Assembly (NCBI GenBank): GCA_964413185.1
Contig: CAYPSX010000034.1
Span: 1 to 24,289 of the forward strand
DNA length: 24,289 nt
Source: Salinivirga sp964413185
Lineage (GTDB): Bacteria > Bacteroidota > Bacteroidia > Bacteroidales > Salinivirgaceae
Direction: 5' to 3'
Positions 16,291 to 24,289 of this stretch are shown piece after piece (position 1 is the first letter of the stretch; each line of letters begins with the position of its first letter). A program made the translations under genes and the position numbers. The notes below the pieces were generated by a model, which worked only from the letters and a program-made list of their open reading frames with translations, made no database searches and was not told where the DNA came from.

Positions 16291-17081
16291 GCACAATAAA
16301 TCAAATTAAAAATCCATTAATCGACCTGATTAAAAAAACAGGCGCATTTATAAAACAAGAAAAAGGCAGTATTAAAAAAGAAGAAGTAGACACGAAATCA
16401 AAAAACAGTTTTGTAACGTATGTTGATAAAAAAGCGGAGCAAATGCTGGTCGAAGGTTTGTCGAAACTCATTCCGGGATCAGGTTTTATAGCAGAAGAAG
16501 GCACTGCAAAAGAAACAGAAAGCGATTGGCGTTGGATTATCGATCCTTTAGACGGCACAACAAATTACATTCACGATATATACCCGGTAGCCGTAAGCGT
16601 GGCATTGCAATATAAAGAAAAAACAGTTGCCGGAGTTGTATATGAAATTGGCCACAACGAGCTTTTTGCCGCATTTGAGGGAGAAAAAGCCACGTTAAAC
16701 GGCATAGAAATTCATGTTTCTAAACGCAAAAACCTCGGGGAAAGCCTTCTGGCAACAGGTTTTCCATATTTTGATTATAAACGCCTGCCCGGCTACCTGA
16801 AAGTACTATCACATTTCATGCAAACCACCCGTGGAATTCGTCGCCACGGAAGTGCTGCCACAGACCTTGTTTATGTTGCCTGCGGACGCTTCGATGCATT
16901 TTTTGAATACAGCCTCAGCCCGTGGGATGTAGCAGCAGGCGCTTTTATTGTTGAACAGGCAGGCGGAAAAGTTCAGGATTTTTCAGGCGGCAAAAACTTC
17001 ATTTTCGGCAAAGAAATAATTGCCTCCACAGAACAATTATCAGCTGAAGTACAAGAAATAATTACTAATCGGATTCATTAA
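16287..17081 (+). CDS. Inositol monophosphatase family protein
   Basis: 264 residues, the usual length for the Mg/Li-sensitive phosphatase family. The metal-binding residues are visible: E70/E71 in FIAEEGT, D86 and D89 in the signature WIIDPLDGTTNY, and D214 in SPWDVAAGAFIVEQAGG. The enzyme hydrolyses a sugar or inositol phosphate monoester; bacterial members (SuhB) also act outside metabolism. SuhB and CysQ-like branches cannot be separated by eye, but the WDVAAG form favours IMPase/SuhB over CysQ. Coupled to mtaB by a 4-base overlap. No terminator was seen directly after it. Confidence 0.93.
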   Translation: MSTINQIKNPLIDLIKKTGAFIKQEKGSIKKEEVDTKSKNSFVTYVDKKAEQMLVEGLSKLIPGSGFIAEEGTAKETESDWRWIIDPLDGTTNYIHDIYPVAVSVALQYKEKTVAGVVYEIGHNELFAAFEGEKATLNGIEIHVSKRKNLGESLLATGFPYFDYKRLPGYLKVLSHFMQTTRGIRRHGSAATDLVYVACGRFDAFFEYSLSPWDVAAGAFIVEQAGGKVQDFSGGKNFIFGKEIIASTEQLSAEVQEIITNRIH

Positions 17082-17106
17082 AAAAACGAGGGCGGTTCAT
17101 GAGTCA

Positions 17107-17139
17107 TCTGTTTTAAATCAAACAATAGTATTATATTTG
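17107..17139 (+). promoter_or_regulatory. Promoter of the GWxTD gene
   Basis: TATATTTG at 17132-17139 is a perfect -7 match. The -33 partner is TCTG at 17107-17110, one mismatch from TTTG, with the correct 21-base spacing. Transcription would start near 17146 and give a leader of about 90 bases before the ATG at 17236. Confidence 0.6.
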
Positions 17140-17235
17140 CTACGTTATTGCATAAAAAAATATAAAACTTTTTCTTCATCAGAGACAAAGCTAAACGCAT
17201 CATAAACAAAACATTAAGCGAAAATCAACATAAAA

Positions 17236-18747
17236 ATGAAACATATACTTTTTACAATACTCGTTTTTTCGGTTTTTTGGGTCAATGCCCAGGCGCCGCA
17301 AGGTTATTTCCATTATGCACCATTCATGGATTTAGATAAAGAAACATATCTGGAAACCTACCTGGCCATTGCAGGTAACTCTGTAATTTACAAAGAACTG
17401 AAAGATGAAAAACAACAAGCTTCGGTTGAAGTAACCATGGTATTTAAAAATGCCGATATTGTTAAAGCCTACCGAAAATTTACTTTAAAAAGCGGTGAAC
17501 TAGAGCTTGATGCCGAAGACAAACCGGCATTCATCCATCTGGAACGTTTCAGCCTCGACAACGGAACCTACAATTTCGAACTTACACTAAATGACAACAA
17601 TGCCGATTCAGCAAAATTCACCTATAAAGATATCATAACCATTGATATCGATAAAAATGAACTTTCTTTTAGTGGTATTATGTTGGCAGAATCCATAACG
17701 CCCACAAATAAAAGAAATCGTTACTCAAAAAGCGGGTTCGACATAGTTCCTTATGTAAGTAGTTTTTACCCGGATGAAACCAACAACCTCTCATTTTACC
17801 TGGAAATTTACAACATGGACAAAGCTATTGGCAGAGACTCTGCATTCATCGTAAATACGTATCTTGAGGGTAATCCAACAAAAAGACTTTACACACAATT
17901 TGCAAGCAAAAAAAGAAAAACCGCTGCTCCCATCAATGTAATTATGAAATCTTTTGACATTACCAAACTCAACAGCGGCAATTACGATTTAACAGTAGAA
18001 TTACGCGACAAACAAAATGAGGTAATTGGGAAAACCAGTAGATTTATACAGCGATCAAACAAAGAACATTACAAGCTGGATATTGATTACCAGAACATTG
18101 ATGTTTCGAAAACATTTGCACAGCAAATAGATGACTTTGACCGGTTAACCAACCATATTTATGCGCTGCACCCTATCGCCGGACGCATGGAGCAAAAATT
18201 TATTTTGCAGGAATTCTCGCAAGACCAACTTAAACTTATGCAACAATTCTTTTATAATTTCTGGAAAGAACGCAACCCCGCGAACCCGGAGAGTGAATGG
18301 CAGCAGTACAAACAAAAACTCAAACAGGTACAAAAACACTTCGGATACGGGAATAGGAGAGGTTATGCAACAGACCTTGGTCGTATTTACCTGAAATACG
18401 GCCCCCCAAGCTCAATAAAACAAGACAAACTCGGGCAATCACAAATTGTTGATGCAGGACAAGGCTCAACACTAGTTGATGCTGCAGAATATCAAATCTG
18501 GCATTACTACAAAATAAATGGACAAACCGACAGAATATTTGTTTTTGTAAAAGGACTGAACGACATGTCATTAGGAACAGAATACGTATTGCTCTATACG
18601 GATGTGAGCGGCGAAATTTCTTATGATGACGGGCTTAACTTCACTTCAATAGGAGGATTACTCAGAAGTTTAGACAGTAAAATGCTACAAGACATTCAAA
18701 CCGAATCAAGCCGGGCACTTTCGCGATTCTTATCCGGTAACAGGTAA
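17236..18747 (+). CDS. GWxTD domain-containing secreted protein
   Basis: 503 residues. A signal peptide covers about 1-18 (MKHILFTILVFSVFWVNAQ). Residues about 20-290 are beta-rich with no recognised motif. The GWxTD-type domain occupies about 300-440: FWKERNPANP (342-351), RGYATDLGRIYLKYGPP (375-391) and EYQIWHYY (418-425) match the family's conserved blocks. The name-giving Trp is Tyr here (GYATD). The function of GWxTD proteins is unknown; in Bacteroidota they are periplasmic or envelope-linked. The gene has its own promoter and an intrinsic terminator, so it is probably a single-gene transcript. Confidence 0.88.
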   Translation: MKHILFTILVFSVFWVNAQAPQGYFHYAPFMDLDKETYLETYLAIAGNSVIYKELKDEKQQASVEVTMVFKNADIVKAYRKFTLKSGELELDAEDKPAFIHLERFSLDNGTYNFELTLNDNNADSAKFTYKDIITIDIDKNELSFSGIMLAESITPTNKRNRYSKSGFDIVPYVSSFYPDETNNLSFYLEIYNMDKAIGRDSAFIVNTYLEGNPTKRLYTQFASKKRKTAAPINVIMKSFDITKLNSGNYDLTVELRDKQNEVIGKTSRFIQRSNKEHYKLDIDYQNIDVSKTFAQQIDDFDRLTNHIYALHPIAGRMEQKFILQEFSQDQLKLMQQFFYNFWKERNPANPESEWQQYKQKLKQVQKHFGYGNRRGYATDLGRIYLKYGPPSSIKQDKLGQSQIVDAGQGSTLVDAAEYQIWHYYKINGQTDRIFVFVKGLNDMSLGTEYVLLYTDVSGEISYDDGLNFTSIGGLLRSLDSKMLQDIQTESSRALSRFLSGNR

Positions 18748-18770
18748 AAATATTAAATACACATATTTGT

Positions 18771-18804
18771 AAAAAACCACCATCAAATTTGGTGGTTTTT
18801 TTTT
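18771..18804 (+). terminator. Intrinsic terminator after the GWxTD gene
   Basis: AAAAAACCACC (18771-18781) pairs with GGTGGTTTTTT (18791-18801) around a short loop, and the T run continues to 18804. It starts 24 bases after the stop codon. Confidence 0.9.
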
Positions 18805-18908
18805 GTTCAACACCACCAAACAAGTCTGCAAAACACAAGAATAACAGCAAACTAAAGAATTTTCAAAGAGTTTTCCGAGCAAAACGCACATACAATCCGA
18901 TCATTTCG

Positions 18909-18916
18909 TATATTTG
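18909..18916 (+). promoter_or_regulatory. Probable -7 box for the OmpA-domain operon
   Basis: TATATTTG followed by C, the same word as in the HU promoter. No TTTG stands at the right distance upstream (about 18885), so the -33 part is weak. Transcription would start near 18924, about 150 bases before the ATG at 19074. Confidence 0.45.
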
Positions 18917-19073
18917 CATAAGAAGCAGTAAAACATCATATCAAACATACCCATATAAACTGACAACTAAACAGTTAAAAAATCCGGTTCTTTAACAAAT
19001 AACCGGGAAAACAAGATAAAAAAAGCAAATGATTGGTTATTTATAAAACAACTAAAATCAAAATCATAAACAG

Positions 19074-20453
19074 ATGAAAAAAATCCACCTGAATTTACTG
19101 CTTTTATTCCTCTTACCGGTTTATTTGCAAGCGCAGGAAAACCTTGTAAAAAACCCCGGCTTTGAAGAATACAACGATTGTCCAATAAGACACACGCCAG
19201 AAGATGTATCCAGCACACTCATTCCAAATTGGACATTCCCCAACAAAACCGCCTCCGATTATTTCAATAAATGCTCAGACAAAGGAGCAGGCATACCCTC
19301 AAACTTTGCCGGGTACAGCCGCGCCAAAGAAGGAAAAGCCTATGCCGGGGCCATATTAAGCGGGTCAACATTTACCCACCGCGAATATTTACAGGGAGAA
19401 CTCAAAGAAGCCATGAAGCCCGGAAAAAGATACTGTGTGTCTTTTTATTACCGACTTGCAAGCGGGTCTCGATTTGCCATTGACCAGCTTGGCGTACATC
19501 TTTCCAAAGAAAAACTCGCATATAACACCAAAGAAGAGATTAAAGTAAAACCACAAATGAGCAACCCCAAAGGCTTATTCCTAAACAACACAAGCAATTG
19601 GGAACAGTTTTGCCGTGTTTACAAAGCACAGGGTGGAGAACAATACATAACACTTGGAAATTTCAACTCTTATGAAAACACAAATTATGTAGGTGTAGAA
19701 AAGAAAAACAAAAGCAGCCATTCCATGACAGATTACGCTTACTACTATTTTGATTTAGTAGAAGTGAAAGAAATAACAGATTGCGAAGTTTGCGCTTGCA
19801 TTCCTCACGACTTGAAAGTTGCCGTAGTCGACTCATTTTTTACAGGCGGGTTTAACCCAATCACCGGAAAAATTGATCAAAAAGAAAACGACGGACGCAT
19901 ACAAATATCAGTACAGGGCGGGACAAAACCTTATGAAATCAAATGGAGTACCGGACAGTCCGACAAGGAAATAAATAACCTGAACGCCGGAAAATACAGT
20001 TATACAGTAACCGATGCATTAAATTGCAGGAACACAGGAGAAATAAAATTCAAAGCGCCCGAAATAAAAGAAAGCAAATTAGCAGACGATCTTTTCAGCA
20101 TAAAAGAAGGAAGCGCCATCGTGCTCAATAATATTTTCTTTGAAACCGGAAAAGCAACATTGCTGCCAAAATCGCATGACGAACTAAATAAAGTAGCCGG
20201 TTTCATAAAAGAAAATAATATTTCGAAAATTGAAATTTCAGGACACACAGATAATGTTGGGAATCCGGACTACAACCAAAAACTGAGTGAAGGCAGAGCC
20301 AAATCGGTTGTAAACTACCTCGTATCGCAAGGCGTTCCGGAAGAAACCCTCACCTACGTTGGCTACGGACAAGACAGACCCGTTGATACCAACAGCACCA
20401 AAGAAGGACGCGCAAACAACCGCAGGGTTGAATTTTTCCTAATTAAAAAATAA
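19074..20453 (+). CDS. OmpA-domain surface protein with galactose-binding-like and SprB-like regions
   Basis: 459 residues. Signal peptide about 1-20. Residues about 22-235 begin NLVKNPGFEEYNDCP, the opening of a beta-sandwich carbohydrate-binding-like module often found in Bacteroidota surface proteins. Residues about 250-325 resemble a SprB/PKD-type repeat (GGTKPYEIKWSTGQS, LNAGKYSYTVTDALNC). Residues about 345-459 form an OmpA C-terminal domain: FFETGKATL, SGHTDNVGNPDYN, LSEGRAKSV, NNRRVEF. D393 and R408 keep the 15-residue spacing of the Asp/Arg pair that binds peptidoglycan diaminopimelate. The protein probably anchors an envelope complex to the cell wall. The next gene follows after 10 bases in the same direction, so the two are likely co-transcribed. 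No transmembrane barrel precedes the OmpA domain. Confidence 0.9.
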   Translation: MKKIHLNLLLLFLLPVYLQAQENLVKNPGFEEYNDCPIRHTPEDVSSTLIPNWTFPNKTASDYFNKCSDKGAGIPSNFAGYSRAKEGKAYAGAILSGSTFTHREYLQGELKEAMKPGKRYCVSFYYRLASGSRFAIDQLGVHLSKEKLAYNTKEEIKVKPQMSNPKGLFLNNTSNWEQFCRVYKAQGGEQYITLGNFNSYENTNYVGVEKKNKSSHSMTDYAYYYFDLVEVKEITDCEVCACIPHDLKVAVVDSFFTGGFNPITGKIDQKENDGRIQISVQGGTKPYEIKWSTGQSDKEINNLNAGKYSYTVTDALNCRNTGEIKFKAPEIKESKLADDLFSIKEGSAIVLNNIFFETGKATLLPKSHDELNKVAGFIKENNISKIEISGHTDNVGNPDYNQKLSEGRAKSVVNYLVSQGVPEETLTYVGYGQDRPVDTNSTKEGRANNRRVEFFLIKK

Positions 20454-20463
20454 TACTCCAGCC

Positions 20464-22344
20464 ATGAAAAATATCATCACCACTCTACTCATCATATTTG
20501 CCCTGTCGGCAAGCGGGCAATCCGTTAAACGAATTGTCAATAAAATGGGAAAAGACGACTTTGAAAAAGGTCGCGAACTTGCACTCAAAGCCCTGGAAAA
20601 TAACCCGGACGACCCGGGAGCACATTTCTGCATGGCCTGGATGACTTTTGACAACGAAGAATTTTTCGAAGCCTACAAACACATGCTGATTTTCAAAAAA
20701 AACCTTCCCAATCTGGATCCAGGAGATAAAGAAGAACTCATGGAGTTCATGAAAGTAAAAATGACACGCATGCGAAAAAAATCGTTTGATGAGCGTATTG
20801 ACAAATTGCACAACGATATGGAGAGCAGTGCTATTAACTACGTAAGAGAAAAGCTGGACCCTGAGCTCGCTTCGCAATACATTGAAATGTTCCCGGAATC
20901 ACCATTTCTCCAAAACACAATCCACATCCGTAATCACTACGCGTTTATCAAAGCCCAAAAAGCCGGCACCGTTGATGCCCTGCTCGAATTCAAAAAAGAT
21001 TATCCCGAAGCAGCACAGCAAGAGCTTGCGCAAGAACTCATTCACGAACTTAAATTCAAGCAGGCCAAAGAACAAAAATCACTAGATGCATTAAATGAAT
21101 TTATTGAAAAATATCCGTTGGCAAAGCAACATACCGAAGCCTATTTACTCAGGGATAAACTGGCATTTGAACAAGCTAAAGCCCAAAACAGCCTCGAAGC
21201 AATCGAACGCTTTATCAGCGATTATCCGGAAGCACTCCAACTGGGCGAAGCCCGAAACATAAGGCAAAAACTGGTTTTTGAAAAAGCTAAAGAAATTAAT
21301 ACAATCGAAGCCTACACAAACTTCGTAAAAGAATATCCGTTTGGAAAATATTATGTAGATATCTTCAACCTTAAATCAAAAGCGCTGGGAAATCGCATTG
21401 CACAAAATAGCGAAATTAAAAACGCCCAAACTGCTCTTGCTTTTGATTATGACCAAACCCCCGACCTCTTTGCAGCTGCCTCAATCGATAAAAACGACAA
21501 CATTGTAATTGCCGGAACAATACAACTAGATACTGCACCCAATAACGATGTTTGGCTTTTGCAACTAGACAAATCAGGAAAAATGCAGTGGAACAAACAG
21601 TTTGGCTCACCCGCCGATGATAAAATAAATGAACTTTTCCAAAAAGAAGACGGCTCTTACCTGGGAATAGGGATTTATGGCGAAACCGACACAACAACCG
21701 GACAAGGCTGGATACTGAGCGTTGCACGCGATGGCAAAAAACAATGGATGAAACTTCTGACCGACATTCATCCGGTTTCAAGCTGGCAGGCCGGACAAGA
21801 CATATTGGTCGGGGGCAGCACAACCGACAGCATTCCCAACATGCGCCTCATACGTTTCGATGGAGAATCAGATAAAAGATGGCACAGAAAATATTCCACG
21901 CACGGAACCATCAACTCCATAAAACCCCACTCGGGCGGAGGACACGTTTTTTGCGGAAAAAACTGGGTTTGCCACATTAACGATGGCGGTTATATTCAAT
22001 ACGACGAAATGCTCGACAGCAACCTAATGCTGCTTGATGTCGTTGAAAAAGAAAATATAATATACGGAGCCGGTATTAACAATGAATTCAACCTGTTTTT
22101 ATGGGACAGTCAAAACAAAAATGTAACCCAAACAGACCAGCAGGTAAAACAAATCCAATACCTTCCAAATACCGACATCCTGGTATTACTTACCAATGGC
22201 AACCTCATGCAATTGTCTAACAGCGGAGGATATGTGAAAGATATAGGTAAAAAAATTGCTAATTTTACAATGCAGGGAAACAAGCTCTTTTACACCAGCA
22301 AAGGTTCCATTCTGGAATCGAATATTGTGTATGTGAAGTTTTAA
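20464..22344 (+). CDS. TPR / 37-residue-repeat / propeller-like secreted protein
   Basis: 626 residues. I know no named family for the whole protein. Signal peptide about 1-19. A TPR-like part (about 25-85, GRELALKALENNPDDPGAHF) is followed by a helical region, then four tandem repeats starting at F161, F198, F235 and F272 with an exact 37-residue period (pattern F-x-x-A-K-x-x-x-S-L-E-A-x-x-x-F-x-x-x-Y-P-E-A). Residues about 325-626 carry beta-propeller-like blades (VWLLQLDKSGKMQWNKQFG, GWILSVARDGKKQWMKLL). The gene sits 10 bases behind the OmpA-domain gene and ends at a strong terminator, so it likely partners that protein in the envelope. TPR plus propeller plus OmpA is the domain set of T9SS PorE, here over two genes; this is an analogy only. 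Confidence 0.82.
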   Translation: MKNIITTLLIIFALSASGQSVKRIVNKMGKDDFEKGRELALKALENNPDDPGAHFCMAWMTFDNEEFFEAYKHMLIFKKNLPNLDPGDKEELMEFMKVKMTRMRKKSFDERIDKLHNDMESSAINYVREKLDPELASQYIEMFPESPFLQNTIHIRNHYAFIKAQKAGTVDALLEFKKDYPEAAQQELAQELIHELKFKQAKEQKSLDALNEFIEKYPLAKQHTEAYLLRDKLAFEQAKAQNSLEAIERFISDYPEALQLGEARNIRQKLVFEKAKEINTIEAYTNFVKEYPFGKYYVDIFNLKSKALGNRIAQNSEIKNAQTALAFDYDQTPDLFAAASIDKNDNIVIAGTIQLDTAPNNDVWLLQLDKSGKMQWNKQFGSPADDKINELFQKEDGSYLGIGIYGETDTTTGQGWILSVARDGKKQWMKLLTDIHPVSSWQAGQDILVGGSTTDSIPNMRLIRFDGESDKRWHRKYSTHGTINSIKPHSGGGHVFCGKNWVCHINDGGYIQYDEMLDSNLMLLDVVEKENIIYGAGINNEFNLFLWDSQNKNVTQTDQQVKQIQYLPNTDILVLLTNGNLMQLSNSGGYVKDIGKKIANFTMQGNKLFYTSKGSILESNIVYVKF

Positions 22345-22365
22345 AACTTAACTTATAAAAACAAA

Positions 22366-22404
22366 AAAGGCCGGAATTTTAAATTTCCGGTCTTTCTTTT
22401 TTTT
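22366..22404. terminator. Bidirectional intrinsic terminator between converging genes
   Basis: AAAGGCCGGAA (22366-22376) pairs with TTCCGGTCTTT (22385-22395), with one G-U pair, followed by C and a run of T on the plus strand. On the minus strand the same stem is followed by CCTTTTTTG. It serves the plus-strand TPR/propeller gene and the minus-strand HAD gene. Confidence 0.85.
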
Positions 22405-22424
22405 GATGCTGTGATTTCTTTGGG

Positions 22425-23012
22425 CTAAGCGATATATACGGGTCTCACATCAATATAATTCATTCCTGCATTTTTTGCAGCCTGGAAACCCAGCTCAGCA
22501 TCTTCGAAAACAAGGCATTCGTTTGCCGGTATGTTCATTAATTCAGCGCATCGTAAAAAGGTGTCGGGTTCGGGCTTGTGATTTCTCACATCATCAGCCG
22601 ATACTAAGTGCTTTACTTGTGCCCCAAGACCAATGTTTTCGAGTATTTGCTCTGCAATGTGGCGGAAGCTGCCTGTTCCCACGGCAATGGGTTTTATCCC
22701 GCTAAATTGCTTAAAAATATCGACTACGGGTTCAATGGGATTTACAAGGTGGAGGTTCGCTATGAAATTCTGCTCTTTTACATTTACAACCGCATCGGGA
22801 TCGAGCTCCAAATTTCGCTTTTTGTTTAAAATACGTACAATTTCATGTCCGGACATACCGGCATACGTATCTAAATCTTCTTGCGAATACTGAAATCCAA
22901 ATTTCTCACCGGTTTTTTGCCAGGCTTTGAGATGTACGGGCATGCTGTTGGCCAGTGTGCCATCAAGGTCGAAAATTAAACCACGGGCAGCATTTATTTG
23001 CTTCAAATCCAT
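22425..23012 (-). CDS. HAD-superfamily hydrolase, beta-phosphoglucomutase/YqaB-like
   Basis: 195 residues from the ATG at 23012, which lies one base after the deaminase stop. An in-frame ATG at 23054 would overlap that gene by 41 bases and is less likely. HAD motif I is IFDLDGTL, with nucleophile D15 and acid/base D17. Motif II is VGTGS (111-115), motif III Lys is K146 in NHKPEPDTF, and motif IV is FEDAELG with E170/D171. A helical cap follows motif I (about 20-85). Long blocks resemble E. coli YqaB, a fructose-1-phosphate phosphatase (GLIFDxDGT, KPxAVGTGS, HHKPxPDTFLxCA, VFEDAxxGxQAA), so a sugar-phosphate phosphatase or mutase is expected. The substrate is inferred. Confidence 0.9.
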   Translation of the reverse strand: MDLKQINAARGLIFDLDGTLANSMPVHLKAWQKTGEKFGFQYSQEDLDTYAGMSGHEIVRILNKKRNLELDPDAVVNVKEQNFIANLHLVNPIEPVVDIFKQFSGIKPIAVGTGSFRHIAEQILENIGLGAQVKHLVSADDVRNHKPEPDTFLRCAELMNIPANECLVFEDAELGFQAAKNAGMNYIDVRPVYIA

Positions 23013-23013
23013 T

Positions 23014-23481
23014 CTAATACTCAATTTTCCCTTCAAAGCTACGCCACTTGTCAAACGCTTTCAGCGCTTCTTCGCGCATTATTTGGGTGGTTTTGAGTTT
23101 GCGCTCTGTGTATTTCAGGCCAAGTTCATCGTAAATAAAGGAATCATCGAAGCCGGCGTCTTTGGCATCATATTTATTGCCCGCAAAATACAGGTTATCT
23201 AAACGTGCCCAATAAATAGCTCCCAAGCACATGGGACAAGGTTCGCACGAGGAGTAAATATCGCACCCGGAGAGATCAAAAGTGTCGAGTTTTTTAGCTG
23301 CTTCGCGAATGGCATTTATTTCGGCATGCGCCGTGGGATCGTTGGTTTTGGTTACACTATTTGAAGTTACGGCAATTACTTCTCCGTCTTTCGCAATTAC
23401 AGCCCCAAACGGGCCACCGCCATTGGCTACACTTTCAACTGATCTGTCAATGGCCATTTGCATTAATTCATTTCTTTCCAT
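23014..23481 (-). CDS. guaD: Guanine deaminase (GuaD-like, CDA fold)
   Basis: 155 residues from the ATG at 23481 (MERNELMQMAIDRSVESV). The frame stays open upstream to 23628, but that stretch encodes Cys-rich, family-unlike sequence and is not included. The zinc site of the cytidine-deaminase fold is complete: H52-A-E54 (with E54 as proton shuttle) and P-C82-P-M-C85. Blocks NGGGPFGAVIAKDG, NDPTAHAE, SCEPCPMCLGAIYWAR, DAGFDDSFIYDE and the C-terminal KIEY match Bacillus GuaD (156 residues) nearly throughout; that family deaminates guanine to xanthine. TadA is less likely because of the AGFDDSFIY block and the GuaD-like C-terminus. The next gene starts one base after its stop, so the two are probably co-translated. 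Confidence 0.93.
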   Translation of the reverse strand: MERNELMQMAIDRSVESVANGGGPFGAVIAKDGEVIAVTSNSVTKTNDPTAHAEINAIREAAKKLDTFDLSGCDIYSSCEPCPMCLGAIYWARLDNLYFAGNKYDAKDAGFDDSFIYDELGLKYTERKLKTTQIMREEALKAFDKWRSFEGKIEY

Positions 23482-23655
23482 ATTCGTTACCTTAAATTCA
23501 TTTCTCGCCCTGTAAATAAGGGCTTTTGCACACAAAAACACCTGCCATTTTGCATAGCAAGTGCAGCATAAAATTAGTATTTTGATTTGAATTATGAAAA
23601 TTTTCTGCAAGCATATTGGGAATGACAATATCCGAGAATCTCGACGGCTTTTGTT

Positions 23656-24289
23656 TTAATTGCCTAATTGCCAGCCTAAGGTTAGTTGCATCATAGGTAT
23701 AATTCTCGTTTCTAATGGAATATTTTCATAGTTGTCTTCATCGGAAGCATAAAAATGAATATTTTCCACATCTTGTGCAACACCCATACCCAGACTTGCA
23801 GATAAATTAAAGCCGGAAGGTGCTGTATACCTGTATCCTCCATTGAAAGTAAATATAAATTGTTCAAACGAGTATATTTCATCATCTCCGGAGTTTGTTT
23901 CTGATATAAATATTTCTTCTCCTTGCGATTTCTCCGCGGTTAAACTAATAAAAGGCCTGTGCTGACCGGAACCGGCAGGAATAAGAAATTTGATTTGTCC
24001 GCCATAGGAAAAACTGCCCGCTTCTACATTTGAACTTTCTGAGAACCAATCGGTAACAATGGCTCTGTAGAACACACCTGCATAATGCCATCTTACATAG
24101 GGACCAACTGCTATAAGGTTAGCAAACTGAAAATCAAATGCAACCTGTGGGCCATAAAATATTACCCCCAATGGATCAACTTGCAGGTTCATTAATTTTA
24201 AACGATAATCGGAATCATCAGCGGACAGATTCATTGTGTTTAGCTCTCTATTCATTAAATCCTGATTCAATACCGGAACTTTCGCTATA
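23656..24289 (-). CDS. Partial barrel-like envelope protein (N-terminus outside window)
   Basis: The frame is open from the stop at 23656 to the window edge at 24289 without any stop, so only the last 210 or so residues are seen. No convincing start lies inside: the first candidates (TTG at 24270, ATG at 24255) are followed by charged sequence with no signal peptide. From about residue 25 of the visible part the pattern alternates polar and hydrophobic residues with Gly and aromatics (VIFYGPQVAFDFQFANLIAV, GPYVRWHYAGVFYRA, FTFNGGYRYTAPSGFNLSAS, MQLTLGWQLGN). This fits a small outer-membrane beta-barrel. The family is unrecognised. It is not clearly part of the deaminase/HAD unit, which starts 174 bases further on. 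Confidence 0.65.
   Translation of the reverse strand, partial: IAKVPVLNQDLMNRELNTMNLSADDSDYRLKLMNLQVDPLGVIFYGPQVAFDFQFANLIAVGPYVRWHYAGVFYRAIVTDWFSESSNVEAGSFSYGGQIKFLIPAGSGQHRPFISLTAEKSQGEEIFISETNSGDDEIYSFEQFIFTFNGGYRYTAPSGFNLSASLGMGVAQDVENIHFYASDEDNYENIPLETRIIPMMQLTLGWQLGN

Larger units (their letters stand above)
18748..19073 (+). other. 326-base intergenic region: terminator, promoter and long leader
   Basis: No gene was found. The stretch holds the terminator of the GWxTD gene (18771-18804), a -7 box at 18909-18916, and about 150 bases of predicted 5' leader before the OmpA-domain gene. The leader contains two small hairpins: AACTG/CAGTT (18958-18962/18972-18976) and CCGGTT/AACCGG (18984-18989/19001-19006). 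Bases 18805-18905 show nothing recognisable. Confidence 0.6.

Noticed and set aside
23507..23523. GCCCT/AGGGC hairpin upstream of the deaminase
   Set aside because: Only five pairs, and no T tract in the orientation of any neighbouring gene.
23482..23628. 49-residue N-terminal extension of the guanine deaminase
   Set aside because: The extension is Cys-rich, unlike any family member, and the ATG at 23481 gives the family's normal length and start.

Overview
The window is typical chromosomal DNA of a Bacteroidota bacterium. Three signs support this: AT-rich intergenic DNA with TAnnTTTG-type -7 boxes, a subtilase carrying a type IX secretion (T9SS) C-terminal sorting domain, and a SusC/RagA-style receptor with an N-terminal carboxypeptidase-regulatory-like domain, together with GWxTD, LytTR and SprB-like families. 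The style resembles marine Marinilabiliales/Prolixibacteraceae, but that rank is a guess. About 20 genes are visible. I saw no tRNA, rRNA, CRISPR array or transposase.

Layout. 1-1132 (+): an HU protein with a clear promoter and terminator, then TrmH. 1212-4724 (-): a degenerate, membrane-anchored receiver-like protein, a secreted protein of unknown function, a class III aminotransferase and a LytTR response regulator. 4939-7596 (+): a secreted subtilase, converging by overlap with 7574-10740 (-), a TonB-dependent receptor followed by a small periplasmic protein. 10829-10966: an unexplained cluster of hairpins with repeated words. 10974-14715 (-): a light/DNA-damage cluster of MerR-B12 regulator, Blc-type lipocalin, CPD photolyase and a TIGR01777 epimerase. 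15007-17081 (+): mtaB and an inositol-monophosphatase-family gene, coupled by an ATGA overlap. 17236-18747 (+): a GWxTD protein with its own promoter and terminator. 19074-22344 (+): an OmpA-domain surface protein plus a TPR/repeat/propeller-like protein, ended by a bidirectional terminator. 22425-23481 (-): guanine deaminase and a YqaB-like HAD hydrolase. 23656-24289 (-): the C-terminal part of a barrel-like protein running off the window.

The most coherent system is the cluster at 12000-14715. The regulator keeps the Wx9EH and ExHxxG signatures of adenosylcobalamin-dependent CarH/LitR photoreceptors. It is joined by ATGA overlaps to a lipocalin, which in turn overlaps a photolyase with a complete electron-transfer tryptophan triad. 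A candidate promoter (14785-14814) and two GTT-N6-AAC palindromes exactly 21 bp apart lie upstream. The inferred picture is light relieving repression of DNA repair and envelope functions. The regulator has Gln where Thermus CarH has the His that forms the bis-His photoproduct. A second candidate novelty is the OmpA/SprB-like protein paired with a TPR + propeller-like protein. Together they recall the domain set of the T9SS protein PorE, split over two genes and with extra surface modules.
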